Assembly (NCBI RefSeq): GCF_900637185.1
Contig: NZ_LR134352.1
Location: forward strand, 620,001 to 684,000
DNA length: 64,000 nt
From: Nocardia asteroides
GTDB lineage: Bacteria > Actinomycetota > Actinomycetes > Mycobacteriales > Mycobacteriaceae
Direction of reading: 5' to 3'
Position numbers and translations under genes: made by a program. The notes under the pieces were generated by a model. The model saw only the letters and a list, made by a program, of their open reading frames with translations. It had not been told where the DNA came from and did not search any database. Each line of letters starts with the position of its first letter. Position 1 is the first letter of the stretch. Positions 44,828-53,801 of the stretch are shown here, piece by piece.

Positions 44828-45118
44828 TCAACCGCGTCCGGCGCGCCGCGCCAGCGTTCGCTCGAGCTCGCCGATCCGGGCGCGCGCGTCGGCCAGGTCG
44901 ATCTCCAGCCTGCCGAGGGCGATCAGCAGCGGCGCGAGCGCGAGCGCGGGCAGCACCTGCGGGTCGTCGCCGCCGGGCTCGGTGGCCGCGGCGCGCAGGA
45001 AGACCCGGATCGACTCGGTCAGGTGCGCGTCCGGCGGCAGCTCGACGAGGTCGAGGAATTCCAGCGACGAGGTCGCCTGACGCTCGCCGCTGGAGTCCCA
45101 CTGCGGTTCCTCGGACAT
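44828..45118 (-). CDS. Small acidic hypothetical protein
   Basis: 96 residues from ATG 45118. Begins MSEEPQWDSSGER; contains two amphipathic helices, the last LGRLEIDLADARARIGELE, likely coiled coil. No membrane segment. It diverges from the Orc1-like ATPase gene with about 107 bp between. Host-like codon use supports a real gene; function unknown. Confidence 0.6.
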   Translation of the reverse strand: MSEEPQWDSSGERQATSSLEFLDLVELPPDAHLTESIRVFLRAAATEPGGDDPQVLPALALAPLLIALGRLEIDLADARARIGELERTLARRAGRG

Positions 45119-45225
45119 GCCACTCCGTTCCGTCGACGCACTCGTCTTCCTGTCGATAGCAGTATCTAGGACACAGCGCAGAGTTACCGAGATTCGCCTG
45201 GCGATCCGCGCTACGGTTGTCCGGC

Positions 45226-46407
45226 ATGGACCCCGTGCGCAATCCCTACGCACCCGGCGCCGGCCAGCGTCCACCCGAATTGGCCGGACGGGACAAGCAA
45301 CTGGCCGCCTTCGACATCGTGCTCGAGCGGGTCGCCCGCGGCAGGCCCGAGCGCAGCGTGATGCTCACCGGACTGCGCGGCGTCGGAAAGACCGTGCTGC
45401 TCAACCAGCTTCGCTCGGCCGCCATCTCGCGCGGCTGGGGCACCGGCAAGATCGAGGCCCGACCGGACCAGGACCTGCGCCGTCCGCTGTCCTCGGCGCT
45501 GCACATGGCGGTGCGCGCGATCGCGATGGCGCACCGCAATCCCGAGCACGTCGACGACTTCCTCGGCATCCTCAAGGCCTTCGCCCTGCGCGCCACCGCC
45601 GACAAGGGCATGCGCGAACGCTGGCAGCCCGGCATCGACGTGCCCGCGGTGACCGGCCGGGCCGATTCCGGCGACATCGAGATCGACCTGATCGAGCTGT
45701 TCAAGGAGGCCGCGGCGCTGGCCGCCGACATCGGCGTGGGGATCGGCATCTTCATCGACGAGATGCAGGACCTGGGCCCGGCCGACGTGTCGGCCATCTG
45801 CGGCGCGTGCCACGAGCTGAGCCAGGACGGGGCGCCGCTGATCGTCGTCGGCGCTGGGCTGCCGCATCTGCCCGCGGTGCTCTCGGCGTCGAAGAGCTAT
45901 TCGGAGCGGCTGTTCAGCTATCACCGCATCGACCGGCTCGACCGGCAGTCGGCCGACCTGGCGCTGATCGCTCCGGCCGAACGCGAGGAGGTGAAGTTCA
46001 CCGAGGACGCGCTCGACTCGCTATACCAGAAGGCCGACGGCTACCCGTATTTCGTGCAGGCCTACGGCAAGGCCGCCTGGGATCAGGCGCCGGACAGCCC
46101 GATCACCGCCGAGGACGTCGACGTGGCGGCGCCCGCCGCCGAGGAGGAACTGGCGGTCGGCTTCTTCGGCTCCCGGTACGAGCGGGCCACCCCGGCCGAA
46201 CGCGAGTACATGCGCGCCATGGCCGACCTGGCGGGCGACGACGGCCCGGTCGCCACCGCCGCGGTGGCCGCCGAGCTGGGCCGCAAGCCCGCCTCGGTCT
46301 CCCCCGCGCGGGACGGCCTGATCAAGAAGGGGCTCATCTATTCGGCCGAGCGCGGCACGATCGGCTTCACGGTCCCGCACTTCGGCCGCTACCTCCGGAG
46401 CGTATGA
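45226..46407 (+). CDS. AAA+ ATPase, Orc1/Cdc6-like
   Basis: 393 residues. Walker A is GLRGVGKT (about 48-55), Walker B GIFIDEMQDL, followed by an arginine-finger region and a C-terminal winged-helix-like domain (LGRKPASVSPARDGLIKKGL). Bacterial members of this group are standalone ATPases of unknown role. ATG 45226 is used; a start 9 nt upstream is possible. Confidence 0.82.
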   Translation: MDPVRNPYAPGAGQRPPELAGRDKQLAAFDIVLERVARGRPERSVMLTGLRGVGKTVLLNQLRSAAISRGWGTGKIEARPDQDLRRPLSSALHMAVRAIAMAHRNPEHVDDFLGILKAFALRATADKGMRERWQPGIDVPAVTGRADSGDIEIDLIELFKEAAALAADIGVGIGIFIDEMQDLGPADVSAICGACHELSQDGAPLIVVGAGLPHLPAVLSASKSYSERLFSYHRIDRLDRQSADLALIAPAEREEVKFTEDALDSLYQKADGYPYFVQAYGKAAWDQAPDSPITAEDVDVAAPAAEEELAVGFFGSRYERATPAEREYMRAMADLAGDDGPVATAAVAAELGRKPASVSPARDGLIKKGLIYSAERGTIGFTVPHFGRYLRSV

Positions 46408-46420
46408 CCATCTTCAAAGC

Positions 46421-46438
46421 TCTAGCGAATGCGCTAGA
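46421..46438. repeat. Short palindrome upstream of a hydrolase gene
   Basis: TCTAGCG (46421-46427) and its complement CGCTAGA (46432-46438) with a 4-nt spacer; GCGCTAGA recurs at 46499-46506. In a 244-bp spacer with no gene. Could be an operator or a hairpin after the ATPase gene. Confidence 0.35.
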
Positions 46439-46651
46439 CAGCAGAAGATTCTCCCGGCGAACTCGCCGACCAGCCCCATCTATCGATTTCTTGGTTCGGC
46501 GCTAGAGTTCCGTAGATTCTCCTGCATAACGGCGGGCCCCCGCCCGGATTCGGTTGCGCATCGGCTGCATAACGCCAGGATTGGCGCGCTAACGCCCCGG
46601 AAATCTGTTTCGAAACACGGGGTACAGCGCTCCAGCAGCACAGGAGGCGTC

Positions 46652-47602
46652 ATGTCGGAGAACATCGCCATCGCCGCACCGGCGGGCCGTCGGGCCACCG
46701 TCGTCGCCGACGACGGCGTGCCGATCGCGGTCCGCCTCTTCGGCAGCGCCGACGCCGCGGTCACCGTCGTCTTCGTGCACGGACACTGCCTGCACACCGA
46801 ATCCTGGTCCTTCCTGCGCGAGCATCTGCTCCGGCACTGGGACGCCGACACCAGGATGGTCTTCTACGACCACCGCGGGCACGGCGAATCCGGTCACGCC
46901 GGCCACGAGACCTACACGATCGACCAGTTGGCGGCCGACCTCGACGCGGTCCTGCGCGCGGTCGCGCCCACCGGCCCGGTCGTCCTGGTCGGCCATTCGA
47001 TGGGCGCGATGGTCCTGCTGGCCTACGCCCGGCTGTTCCCCGCGGCAATCGGCGAGCGCATCGCGGGGATCGGGCTCATCTCCGGCGCCGCCGCCGGGCT
47101 CACCGAGGTGGGCCTCGGCAGGCTGCTCAACCGGCACGCCGTGGCGTCGCTGCAGCGGGTGGTGCTGCACGCGCCCGGCGTGCTGCAGGCCTCGAAGCGC
47201 TTCTCGCGCTGGATCTTCGGGCCGCTGATCCGCGAGGCGAGCACCGGGACCCGGCGGGTGAACCCGCGGGTCTGGGCGATCGCGACCGCGATCCTCAACG
47301 ACACCCCGCTGCTGACCATGTCGGGTTTCCTGAGCTCACTGCGCGACTTCGACGAGGCGCGCACCCTGCACCGGCTGGGCGATCTGCCCGCCCTGGTGCT
47401 GGCGGGCTCGGCCGATCTGATGGTTCCGTTCGCGCATTCGGTGGTACTCGCCTCGCAACTGGCGGGCGCCGAGCTGGTCCGGCTGGAGGGGGCGGGACAC
47501 GGCGTCATCCTCGAGCGCGCCGAAGAGGTCGCGCACTCGATCGCCGGCCTGGTCGAGCGCGCCGCGGCGGGCATCGGCAAGAACTACGCCGTGGCGGGCT
47601 GA
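46652..47602 (+). CDS. Alpha/beta-fold hydrolase
   Basis: 316 residues. FVHGHCLHTESW (HG motif), VFYDHRGHGES, nucleophile VGHSMGAM and C-terminal GAGHGVILE (His) are the classical series. AGGAGG lies 7 nt before the ATG. No signal peptide. The substrate is unknown. Confidence 0.87.
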   Translation: MSENIAIAAPAGRRATVVADDGVPIAVRLFGSADAAVTVVFVHGHCLHTESWSFLREHLLRHWDADTRMVFYDHRGHGESGHAGHETYTIDQLAADLDAVLRAVAPTGPVVLVGHSMGAMVLLAYARLFPAAIGERIAGIGLISGAAAGLTEVGLGRLLNRHAVASLQRVVLHAPGVLQASKRFSRWIFGPLIREASTGTRRVNPRVWAIATAILNDTPLLTMSGFLSSLRDFDEARTLHRLGDLPALVLAGSADLMVPFAHSVVLASQLAGAELVRLEGAGHGVILERAEEVAHSIAGLVERAAAGIGKNYAVAG

Positions 47603-47688
47603 CCCCGGAGTTACCGGACGGCAACCGCCGATCCGGGCCAACTACGGGCGCAAACGGAAAAGCTCGGTTATTGTGGTGGAGATCACGT

Positions 47689-47704
47689 TGTGTGGTGAGT
47701 CACA
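47689..47704 (+). promoter_or_regulatory. CRP-like site
   Basis: TGTGT-N6-TCACA is one mismatch from TGTGA-N6-TCACA. A weaker second match (TGTGG-N6-TCACG) lies about 17 bp upstream. About 90 nt before the 96-residue gene. Confidence 0.3.
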
Positions 47705-47792
47705 CGGCTCGGTGCAGTGCGGCCCGGGAGTTTTCGGGCGTACCCGTGATCCGGACGAGTCGGTATGCCCGCCATATACACAGGAGGTAACG

Positions 47793-48083
47793 ATGACACG
47801 CAGCGATATCGCGGAACTGCGCTACGCGGTCGGTCAACTCCGGCAATCGATCGGCGCACTGCGCTCCAACTACGGCGACGCGGCCACCGTGCGCAGGCTG
47901 GAGAACGACCTCGAGCGGCTCGTCATCGACGCCGAGGAGTTCGAGCAGGCACCGCCGCCGGAGCTCGCCGTCCCCCGCAGGGCGGAACCGATCTACGTCC
48001 CGGACAGCAAGTCCGACGAGGCCGCCTGGATGGGCGCGCAGGACGAGGGCCTGGGCTTCCACTCCCGCCCGCGGACCAAGTAA
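47793..48083 (+). CDS. Small helical hypothetical protein
   Basis: 96 residues. Begins MTRSDIAELRYAVGQLRQS, a likely coiled coil; the C-terminal half is polar (AEPIYVPDSKSDEAAWMGAQ). AGGAGGT sits 6 nt before the ATG, so translation is supported. Function unknown. Confidence 0.68.
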   Translation: MTRSDIAELRYAVGQLRQSIGALRSNYGDAATVRRLENDLERLVIDAEEFEQAPPPELAVPRRAEPIYVPDSKSDEAAWMGAQDEGLGFHSRPRTK

Positions 48084-48147
48084 CAACCGAAGACCTGTTC
48101 ACCGGCGCGACGGCTCTGCCACCCAGGGTCGTCGCGCCGACCCCTGT

Positions 48148-49332
48148 TCAGGCCCGGTGTCTGCCCGGCCGCCGCCCACTCCGGACGCCGTGGAACCTGG
48201 CTCCGCGCGGGGTCTCGGCCGGTTCCGGCGCGTCCGCCGATTCGAACAGCGCGGCGATGCCGTGGTCGTGCCCCAGCGCGATGGCCTCCAGCCCGTAGCG
48301 GCCGCCGGTGCGGCCGAGTTCGTGCAGCATCGTCGTCATGATCCGCAGGCCGGTGGCGCCGACCGGATGACCGAGGGCGATGTCGGAGCCGTTCACATTG
48401 AGCCTGCCCAGCGGATCCAGCTCCCACTCGGTGGCCAGCGCCAGCACCTCCACCGCGTACCCCTCGTTGATCTCGAGCAGGTCGATCTCGTCGAGCGAGC
48501 AGCCGGTGCGGGCCAGCAGTTTCGCCACCGCGGGCGCGGCGCCGAGCGCGGGGCCGACGCTGTCGCAACCGGCCGCCGCCCAGCCCGCGAGGAAGGCCAT
48601 CGGGGTCAGGCCGAGTTCGTCGAGCCGGTCCTCCGCCACGACCAGGCAGGCCGAGGCGCCGAGCCGGTGCGCGCTCATGTTCCCCACCGTCACCACGCCC
48701 TCGGCGAGCAGCGGCCGCAACCCGGCCAGCGTGTGCGTCGACAGGTCGTCGCGCACGCCCTCGTCGCGCGTGATCCCGTGCTCGGCCACGCCCGCGGCCA
48801 CCCCCACCGGCACCACCTCGGCCGCGAAGGCGCCCTGCCGCCAGGCCCGCGCCGCCTTGCGATGACTGGCCACCGCGAACTCGTCGGCCGTCGTGCGGTC
48901 GATGCCGTAGTAGTGCGCGAGCCGTTCGGCATTGCGCAGGCCCGCCGTCCCGCCCGGCAGGGTCGACGGGGTGGCCGCGCACTCGACCCCGCCGGCGACG
49001 ACCACGTCGGCGGCTCCGGTCTGCACCATCATCGCGGCCGTGATCACCGCCTGCAGCCCGCTGCCGCCGTGCCGGTCGGTGAGGAATCCGGGCACCGCGA
49101 ACGGCAGCCCGGCCCCGCGCGCGGCCAGCGCGCCGATGGCGGGAACGTCGGCGAGCCCGCCGTCGACACAGGCCATCGCGACGTCCTCGATCCGCAGCGG
49201 GTCGATCCCGGAACGCTCGAGCACGGCCGATAGCACCGTGGTCGCCAGCCACTCGGCGGGCATCCCGGACAGCGCGCCGCCCTCCACGCCGCTCGGCGTT
49301 CGGACGGGCGCCACGATCGCGGCTCTTCTCAT
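48148..49332 (-). CDS. Thiolase-like protein lacking both catalytic cysteines
   Basis: 394 residues from ATG 49332. Thiolase fold throughout: SGVEGGALSGM start, INEGYAVEVLAL (NEA-like), ALGHPVGATGLRI (GHPxGxTG His). The nucleophile motif N-R-x-C-x-S-G reads DRHGGSG here (Gly89 in place of Cys), and the C-terminal Cys loop reads ALGHDHGIAALF. Without either Cys it cannot be an ordinary thiolase. It may be a binding subunit or a different enzyme, as seen for some lipid-transfer/aldolase partners in steroid catabolism. It diverges from the sdh operon. Confidence 0.82.
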   Translation of the reverse strand: MRRAAIVAPVRTPSGVEGGALSGMPAEWLATTVLSAVLERSGIDPLRIEDVAMACVDGGLADVPAIGALAARGAGLPFAVPGFLTDRHGGSGLQAVITAAMMVQTGAADVVVAGGVECAATPSTLPGGTAGLRNAERLAHYYGIDRTTADEFAVASHRKAARAWRQGAFAAEVVPVGVAAGVAEHGITRDEGVRDDLSTHTLAGLRPLLAEGVVTVGNMSAHRLGASACLVVAEDRLDELGLTPMAFLAGWAAAGCDSVGPALGAAPAVAKLLARTGCSLDEIDLLEINEGYAVEVLALATEWELDPLGRLNVNGSDIALGHPVGATGLRIMTTMLHELGRTGGRYGLEAIALGHDHGIAALFESADAPEPAETPRGARFHGVRSGRRPGRHRA

Positions 49333-49392
49333 GGGTGACAGGGCACCACAGCTTTGTTGCACCGGGATGACCGGTTGTCACGGGAATGATCA

Positions 49393-49408
49393 TGTGACCG
49401 AGATCACC
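49393..49408. promoter_or_regulatory. CRP-like site between the thiolase-like and sdh genes
   Basis: TGTGA-N6-TCACC, one base from the symmetric CRP consensus. It lies in the divergent intergenic region, 149 nt before the anchor gene. Mycobacterial CRP is known to control the equivalent sdh1 operon. Confidence 0.5.
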
Positions 49409-49541
49409 ACCGTGTTCCGGAGGGCGTTGGGTGAGACCCGGCTCGAGCGGCGAGAACACAGGCGTATGGTGCTCCACATCACAATTCATCGCGGTGGGGA
49501 ATGATCAACCGCCGCACGGCCTAGATCAGCGAGGCATCCAC

Positions 49542-50372
49542 GTGAGTGCCGCACCGACCGCCACCCCGTCGTCCGGGACCGGCGTCTTCAGCAAGACGCG
49601 GGCCCGTATCGCCGCACGGACCCTGCGTACCGATCGATGGTGGCTGCCACCCTTGCTCACCGCGCTCGGGCTGGGCGCCTTCGTCGTGTACGCGACGATC
49701 AGATCCTTTGTGCGCACGGCCTATTGGGTGCCGCAGTACCACTATCTGACGCCGTTCTACTCCCCCTGTCTGAGCGATTCCTGCGTGCCGGGCTCGAGCC
49801 ACTTCGGCACCCCGTTCGGCGAGCTGCCGATGTGGATCCCGCTGGGCTTCGTGGTCCTGCCGTTCCTGCTGGGCTTCCGCCTGACCTGCTACTACTACCG
49901 CAAGGCCTACTACCGGTCGGTGTGGTTCTCCCCGCCCGCCTGCGCCGTGGCCGAACCGCACGCGCGCTACACCGGGGAATCGCGGCTGCCGCTGATCATC
50001 CAGAACTCGCACCGTTACTTCTTCTACGTCGCGCTGCTGGTCTCGCTGATCAACACCTGGGACGCGATCACCGCATTCCACGGCGAGACCGGCGGATTCG
50101 GCTTCGGCCTCGGCAACATCGTGCTCACGGTCAACGTGATCCTGCTGTGGGCCTACACGCTGTCGTGCCACTCGTGCAGGCACATCGCAGGCGGCAGGCT
50201 TAAGCACTTCTCCGCCCACCCGGTGCGCTACTGGTACTGGACCCAGGTCTCCAAGCTCAACACCCGCCACATGGCGCTGGCCTGGACCACGCTGGGCACC
50301 CTCGTGCTCACCGACTTCTACGTGATGTTGGTTGCCAGCCAGACCATTTCGGACCTGCGGTTCGTCAACTGA
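49542..50372 (+). CDS. Succinate dehydrogenase membrane anchor subunit (Rv0249c-like)
   Basis: 276 residues, about five transmembrane helices, with His-rich segments (HSCRHIAGGRLKHFS) that may bind heme or quinone. Size and position match Rv0249c of the mycobacterial Sdh1. GTG 49542 has GAGG 7 nt upstream. First gene of the operon; it attaches the catalytic subunits to the membrane and passes electrons to menaquinone. Confidence 0.87.
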   Translation: MSAAPTATPSSGTGVFSKTRARIAARTLRTDRWWLPPLLTALGLGAFVVYATIRSFVRTAYWVPQYHYLTPFYSPCLSDSCVPGSSHFGTPFGELPMWIPLGFVVLPFLLGFRLTCYYYRKAYYRSVWFSPPACAVAEPHARYTGESRLPLIIQNSHRYFFYVALLVSLINTWDAITAFHGETGGFGFGLGNIVLTVNVILLWAYTLSCHSCRHIAGGRLKHFSAHPVRYWYWTQVSKLNTRHMALAWTTLGTLVLTDFYVMLVASQTISDLRFVN

Positions 50373-50400
50373 ATCGCGTCGACTCCAGGAGCTAGTTCGA

Positions 50401-52335
50401 ATGTCAGAAGTGGAACAGCACGACTACGACGTCGTGGTGATCGGGGCGGGCGGCGCGGGTCTGCGCGCGGTGATCGAGGCCCGCGAGCAGGGTCTGTCGG
50501 TGGCGGTGGTGTGCAAGTCGCTGTTCGGCAAGGCGCACACCGTGATGGCCGAGGGCGGCTGCGCGGCGTCGATGGGCAATGCCAACGAGAAGGACAACTG
50601 GCAGACCCATTTCCGCGACACCATGCGCGGTGGCAAGTTCCTCAACAACTGGCGGATGGCCGAGCTGCACGCCCGCGAAGCCCCCGACCGGGTGTGGGAG
50701 CTGGAAACCTATGGCGCGCTGTTCGATCGGACCCCGGACGGCCGGATCAGCCAGCGCAACTTCGGCGGCCACACCTATCCGCGGCTGGCGCACGTCGGCG
50801 ACCGCACCGGTCTGGAACTCATCCGCACCATGCAGCAGAAGATCGTGTCACTGCAGCAGGAGGACTACGCCGCCACCGGCGACTACGAGGCCAGGATCAA
50901 GGTCTTCGCCGAGTGCACCATCACCGAGCTGCTCACCGACGGCGGCCGCATCGCAGGCGCCTTCGGCTACTGGCGCGAGTCGGGCGGGTTCGTGCTGTTC
51001 AAGACGCCCGCCGTGGTGCTGGCCACCGGTGGAATCGGCAAGTCCTACAAGGTGACCTCCAATTCCTGGGAGTACACCGGCGACGGGCACGCGCTGGCGC
51101 TGCGTTCGGGCGCCACGCTGATCAACATGGAGTTCCTGCAGTTCCATCCCACCGGGATGGTCTGGCCGCCGAGTGTGAAGGGCATCCTCGTCACCGAGGG
51201 CGTGCGCGGCGACGGCGGCGTGCTCAAGAACTCCGAGGGCAAGCGGTTCATGTTCGACTACATCCCGCCGGTGTTCAAGGGCCAGTACGCCGAGTCCGAG
51301 GCCGAGGCCGATCAGTGGTTGCGCGACAACGACTCCGCGCGCCGCACCCCCGACCTGCTCCCCCGCGACGAGGTCGCCAGGGCGATCAACGAGGAGGTGA
51401 AGGCGGGGCGCGGCACCGAGCACGGCGGCGTGTACCTCGACATCGCCTCGCGCATGCCCGCCGACGAGATCGTGCGCAGGCTGCCGTCGATGCACCACCA
51501 GTTCAAGGAACTGGCCGACGTCGACATCACGGCCGAGCCGATGGAAGTCGGTCCCACCTGCCACTACGTGATGGGCGGCATCGAGGTCGACCCCGATTCC
51601 GGCGCGGCGGTGGTGGCCGGATTGTTCGCCGCCGGTGAGTGTTCCGGCGGCATGCACGGCTCGAACCGGCTCGGCGGCAACTCGCTGTCGGATCTGCTGG
51701 TGTTCGGCAGGCGGGCCGGACTCGGCGCCGCGGCCTACGTCAAACAGCTCCCCGACCGGCCGGTCCCGGCCGACGCCGATATCGCGGCAGCAACGAAAAC
51801 CGCACTGGCGCCGTTCGATCCACCCGCGTCGGGCGAGGGGGAGAACCCCTACACCCTGCACGCCGAACTCCAGCAGACGATGAACGACCTGGTCGGCATC
51901 ATCCGCAAGGAGCACGAGGTCCGCGAGGCCATCGAGAAGCTGGAACAGCTGCGCGCCAGGTACGCCGCGGTCGCGGTGACCGGCGCGCGCCAGTTCAATC
52001 CCGGCTGGCACCTGGCCCTGGACCTGGCCAACATGCTGCTGGTCAGCGAATGCGTGGCGCAGGCCGCGCTGCTGCGCACCGAGAGCCGCGGCGGCCACAC
52101 CCGCGACGACCATCCGGGCATGAACCCGGACTGGCGCAACAAGCTGCTGGTGTGCGCGATCGACCCGGCCACCGCGCGGCGGCAGGTGCCCGCGGTGACC
52201 GTCACCCCGGCCGATCAGCTGCCGATGCGGGACGACCTGCTCGCCCTGTTCGAGCTGACCGAACTCGAGAAGTACTACACCGAGCAGGAATTGGCCGCGC
52301 ATCCGGCGGCGGGCTCGACCGAGGGAAAGGCGTAA
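50401..52335 (+). CDS. sdhA: Succinate dehydrogenase/fumarate reductase flavoprotein subunit
   Basis: 644 residues. FAD-binding GAGGAGLRAVIEAREQG at the N-terminus; the NFGGHTYPR and HGSNRLGGNSL segments and QFHPTGM are typical of the active site. It oxidises succinate to fumarate. ATG 50401 has AGGAG about 9 nt upstream. Middle gene of anchor-sdhA-sdhB, equivalent to Rv0248c. Confidence 0.95.
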   Translation: MSEVEQHDYDVVVIGAGGAGLRAVIEAREQGLSVAVVCKSLFGKAHTVMAEGGCAASMGNANEKDNWQTHFRDTMRGGKFLNNWRMAELHAREAPDRVWELETYGALFDRTPDGRISQRNFGGHTYPRLAHVGDRTGLELIRTMQQKIVSLQQEDYAATGDYEARIKVFAECTITELLTDGGRIAGAFGYWRESGGFVLFKTPAVVLATGGIGKSYKVTSNSWEYTGDGHALALRSGATLINMEFLQFHPTGMVWPPSVKGILVTEGVRGDGGVLKNSEGKRFMFDYIPPVFKGQYAESEAEADQWLRDNDSARRTPDLLPRDEVARAINEEVKAGRGTEHGGVYLDIASRMPADEIVRRLPSMHHQFKELADVDITAEPMEVGPTCHYVMGGIEVDPDSGAAVVAGLFAAGECSGGMHGSNRLGGNSLSDLLVFGRRAGLGAAAYVKQLPDRPVPADADIAAATKTALAPFDPPASGEGENPYTLHAELQQTMNDLVGIIRKEHEVREAIEKLEQLRARYAAVAVTGARQFNPGWHLALDLANMLLVSECVAQAALLRTESRGGHTRDDHPGMNPDWRNKLLVCAIDPATARRQVPAVTVTPADQLPMRDDLLALFELTELEKYYTEQELAAHPAAGSTEGKA

Positions 52336-52337
52336 CG

Positions 52338-53084
52338 ATGGGGTACGACGCCCGGTTCCGGGTCTGGCGCGGTGATCTCGACGGTGGCGGTCTGGAGGAC
52401 TTCACCGTGCTGGTCAACGAGGGCGAGGTGGTGCTCGACATCATCCACCGCCTGCAGGCCACCCAGGCGCCCGATCTGGCGGTGCGCTGGAATTGCAAAG
52501 CGGGCAAATGCGGTTCGTGCTCGGCGGAGGTGAACGGCAGACCGCGGTTGCTGTGCATGACGCGCATGTCGACGTTCACCCAGGACGAGGTGATCACGGT
52601 GACGCCGATGCGCACCTTCCCGATCATCAAGGACCTCGTCACCGACGTCTCGTTCAATTACCAGAAGGCAAGGGAGATTCCGTCGTTCGCGCCGCCGCCG
52701 GACCTGGCGCCGGGCGAGTACCGGATGAAACAGGTCGACGTGGAGCGCTCGCAGGAGTTCCGCAAGTGCATCGAGTGTTTCCTGTGCCAGAACACCTGCC
52801 ACGTGGTCCGCGACCACGAGGACAACAAGCAGGCATTCGCCGGGCCGCGCTATCTGATGCGGATCACCGAATTGGAGATGCATCCGCTCGACACCGGTGA
52901 CCGGCGGGAGCTGGCTCAGGAGGAGGCGGGCCTGAGCTACTGCAATATCACCAAATGCTGTACCGAGGTCTGCCCGGAACATATCAAGATCACCGACAAC
53001 GCGCTGATCCCGCTGAAAGAGCGGGTGGTGGACCGTAAATACGATCCGATCGTCTGGCTGGGCAACAAACTGTTCCGGCGGTGA
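52338..53084 (+). CDS. sdhB: Succinate dehydrogenase iron-sulfur subunit
   Basis: 248 residues. A [2Fe-2S] ferredoxin-like N-terminus (CKAGKCGSCSAEVNG) and two C-terminal cysteine clusters (CIECFLCQNTC and CNITKCCTEVCPE) for the [4Fe-4S] and [3Fe-4S] centres. It relays electrons from FAD to the anchor. Starts 2 nt after the sdhA stop. Equivalent to Rv0247c. Confidence 0.95.
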   Translation: MGYDARFRVWRGDLDGGGLEDFTVLVNEGEVVLDIIHRLQATQAPDLAVRWNCKAGKCGSCSAEVNGRPRLLCMTRMSTFTQDEVITVTPMRTFPIIKDLVTDVSFNYQKAREIPSFAPPPDLAPGEYRMKQVDVERSQEFRKCIECFLCQNTCHVVRDHEDNKQAFAGPRYLMRITELEMHPLDTGDRRELAQEEAGLSYCNITKCCTEVCPEHIKITDNALIPLKERVVDRKYDPIVWLGNKLFRR

Positions 53085-53091
53085 CGTGCGG

Positions 53092-53125
53092 CGCTGTGTG
53101 GTCCCGCGGGCGAGACCACACAGCG
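53092..53125. terminator. Terminator hairpin after sdhB
   Basis: A 12-bp perfect stem (53092-53103 with 53114-53125), 10-nt loop, between sdhB and the convergent small membrane gene. Confidence 0.7.
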
Positions 53126-53133
53126 ACCACCAC

Positions 53134-53331
53134 TTACAACACGGCAACCGTCCCTACTGCGACTAGTCCGACCAGTAATCCGATGAACAGCGCGCCGAGA
53201 AAAGAGCCGGTGAGCACGTAGATTCCGATCGCGGATACTCCGAAGAGCAATACGACGATCAGGCGCTCCACCCCGTCCTCAGGCGCCAGCCTCCGGTACC
53301 GGGGTGGCATCTTCTTCAACCCTCGGTCCAT
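53134..53331 (-). CDS. Small two-helix membrane protein
   Basis: 65 residues from ATG 53331 (MDRGLKKMPPRYRRL); a downstream ATG at 53310 has GAGG better placed. A basic N-terminus is followed by two hydrophobic helices (LIVVLLFGVSAIGIYVL and LGALFIGLLVGLVAVG). Function unknown. Confidence 0.6.
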   Translation of the reverse strand: MDRGLKKMPPRYRRLAPEDGVERLIVVLLFGVSAIGIYVLTGSFLGALFIGLLVGLVAVGTVAVL

Positions 53332-53370
53332 AACCCAGGGATACCCGGCCGTGTCTTGATCCAAACGTGA

Positions 53371-53586
53371 TCAAGGACGATCGAACTCGCCGTCGTGCAC
53401 GCCCGCGGTGAAGGCGGACCATTCGCTGGGCGTGAAGATCAGCACCGGTCCGCCCGCATTCTTGCCGTCCCGCAGCGCCACGTAACCGTCCGGCAGCATG
53501 GCCACCTCGACACTGCTGCCCTCCCCCGCGGCACCGGCGCGCAGCCAGGTGGCGCCGGAGGTGTCGATATCGCGCTTGCTGTTCAC
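53371..53586 (-). CDS. DUF397 protein (second copy)
   Basis: 71 residues from GTG 53586, which overlaps the previous stop as GTGA. DUF397 pattern: GATWLRAGAAGEGSSVEVAM, then VALRDGKNAGGPVLIFTPSEW. Such proteins pair with XRE-DUF5753 regulators in actinobacteria. Third gene of the cassette. Confidence 0.88.
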   Translation of the reverse strand: MNSKRDIDTSGATWLRAGAAGEGSSVEVAMLPDGYVALRDGKNAGGPVLIFTPSEWSAFTAGVHDGEFDRP

Positions 53587-53801
53587 CGTGCGCCCAGCGC
53601 GCAGGCGAAGGCGCCGCTGTCGATGCTGTCGGTGAAGGCGTCCCAGCTCGGGCCGTCGAAGACCAGGGCGGGGCCGGCCGGGTTCTTGCTGTCGCGTACG
53701 CCGACGCGTCCGCCGTAGAGGAACGCCACTTCGACGCAGTCCTTGCCCGCGCCGCTGCGCGTGCTCTTGAACCAGTGTGCGTCGACGAGATCGAAACTCA
53801 T
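53583..53801 (-). CDS. DUF397 protein (first copy)
   Basis: 72 residues. WFKSTRSGAGKDCVEVAF and VGVRDSKNPAGPALVF are DUF397 signatures. Its ATG overlaps the XRE stop (ATGA) and its own stop overlaps the next DUF397 start, so all three genes are coupled. Confidence 0.9.
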   Translation of the reverse strand: MSFDLVDAHWFKSTRSGAGKDCVEVAFLYGGRVGVRDSKNPAGPALVFDGPSWDAFTDSIDSGAFACALGAR

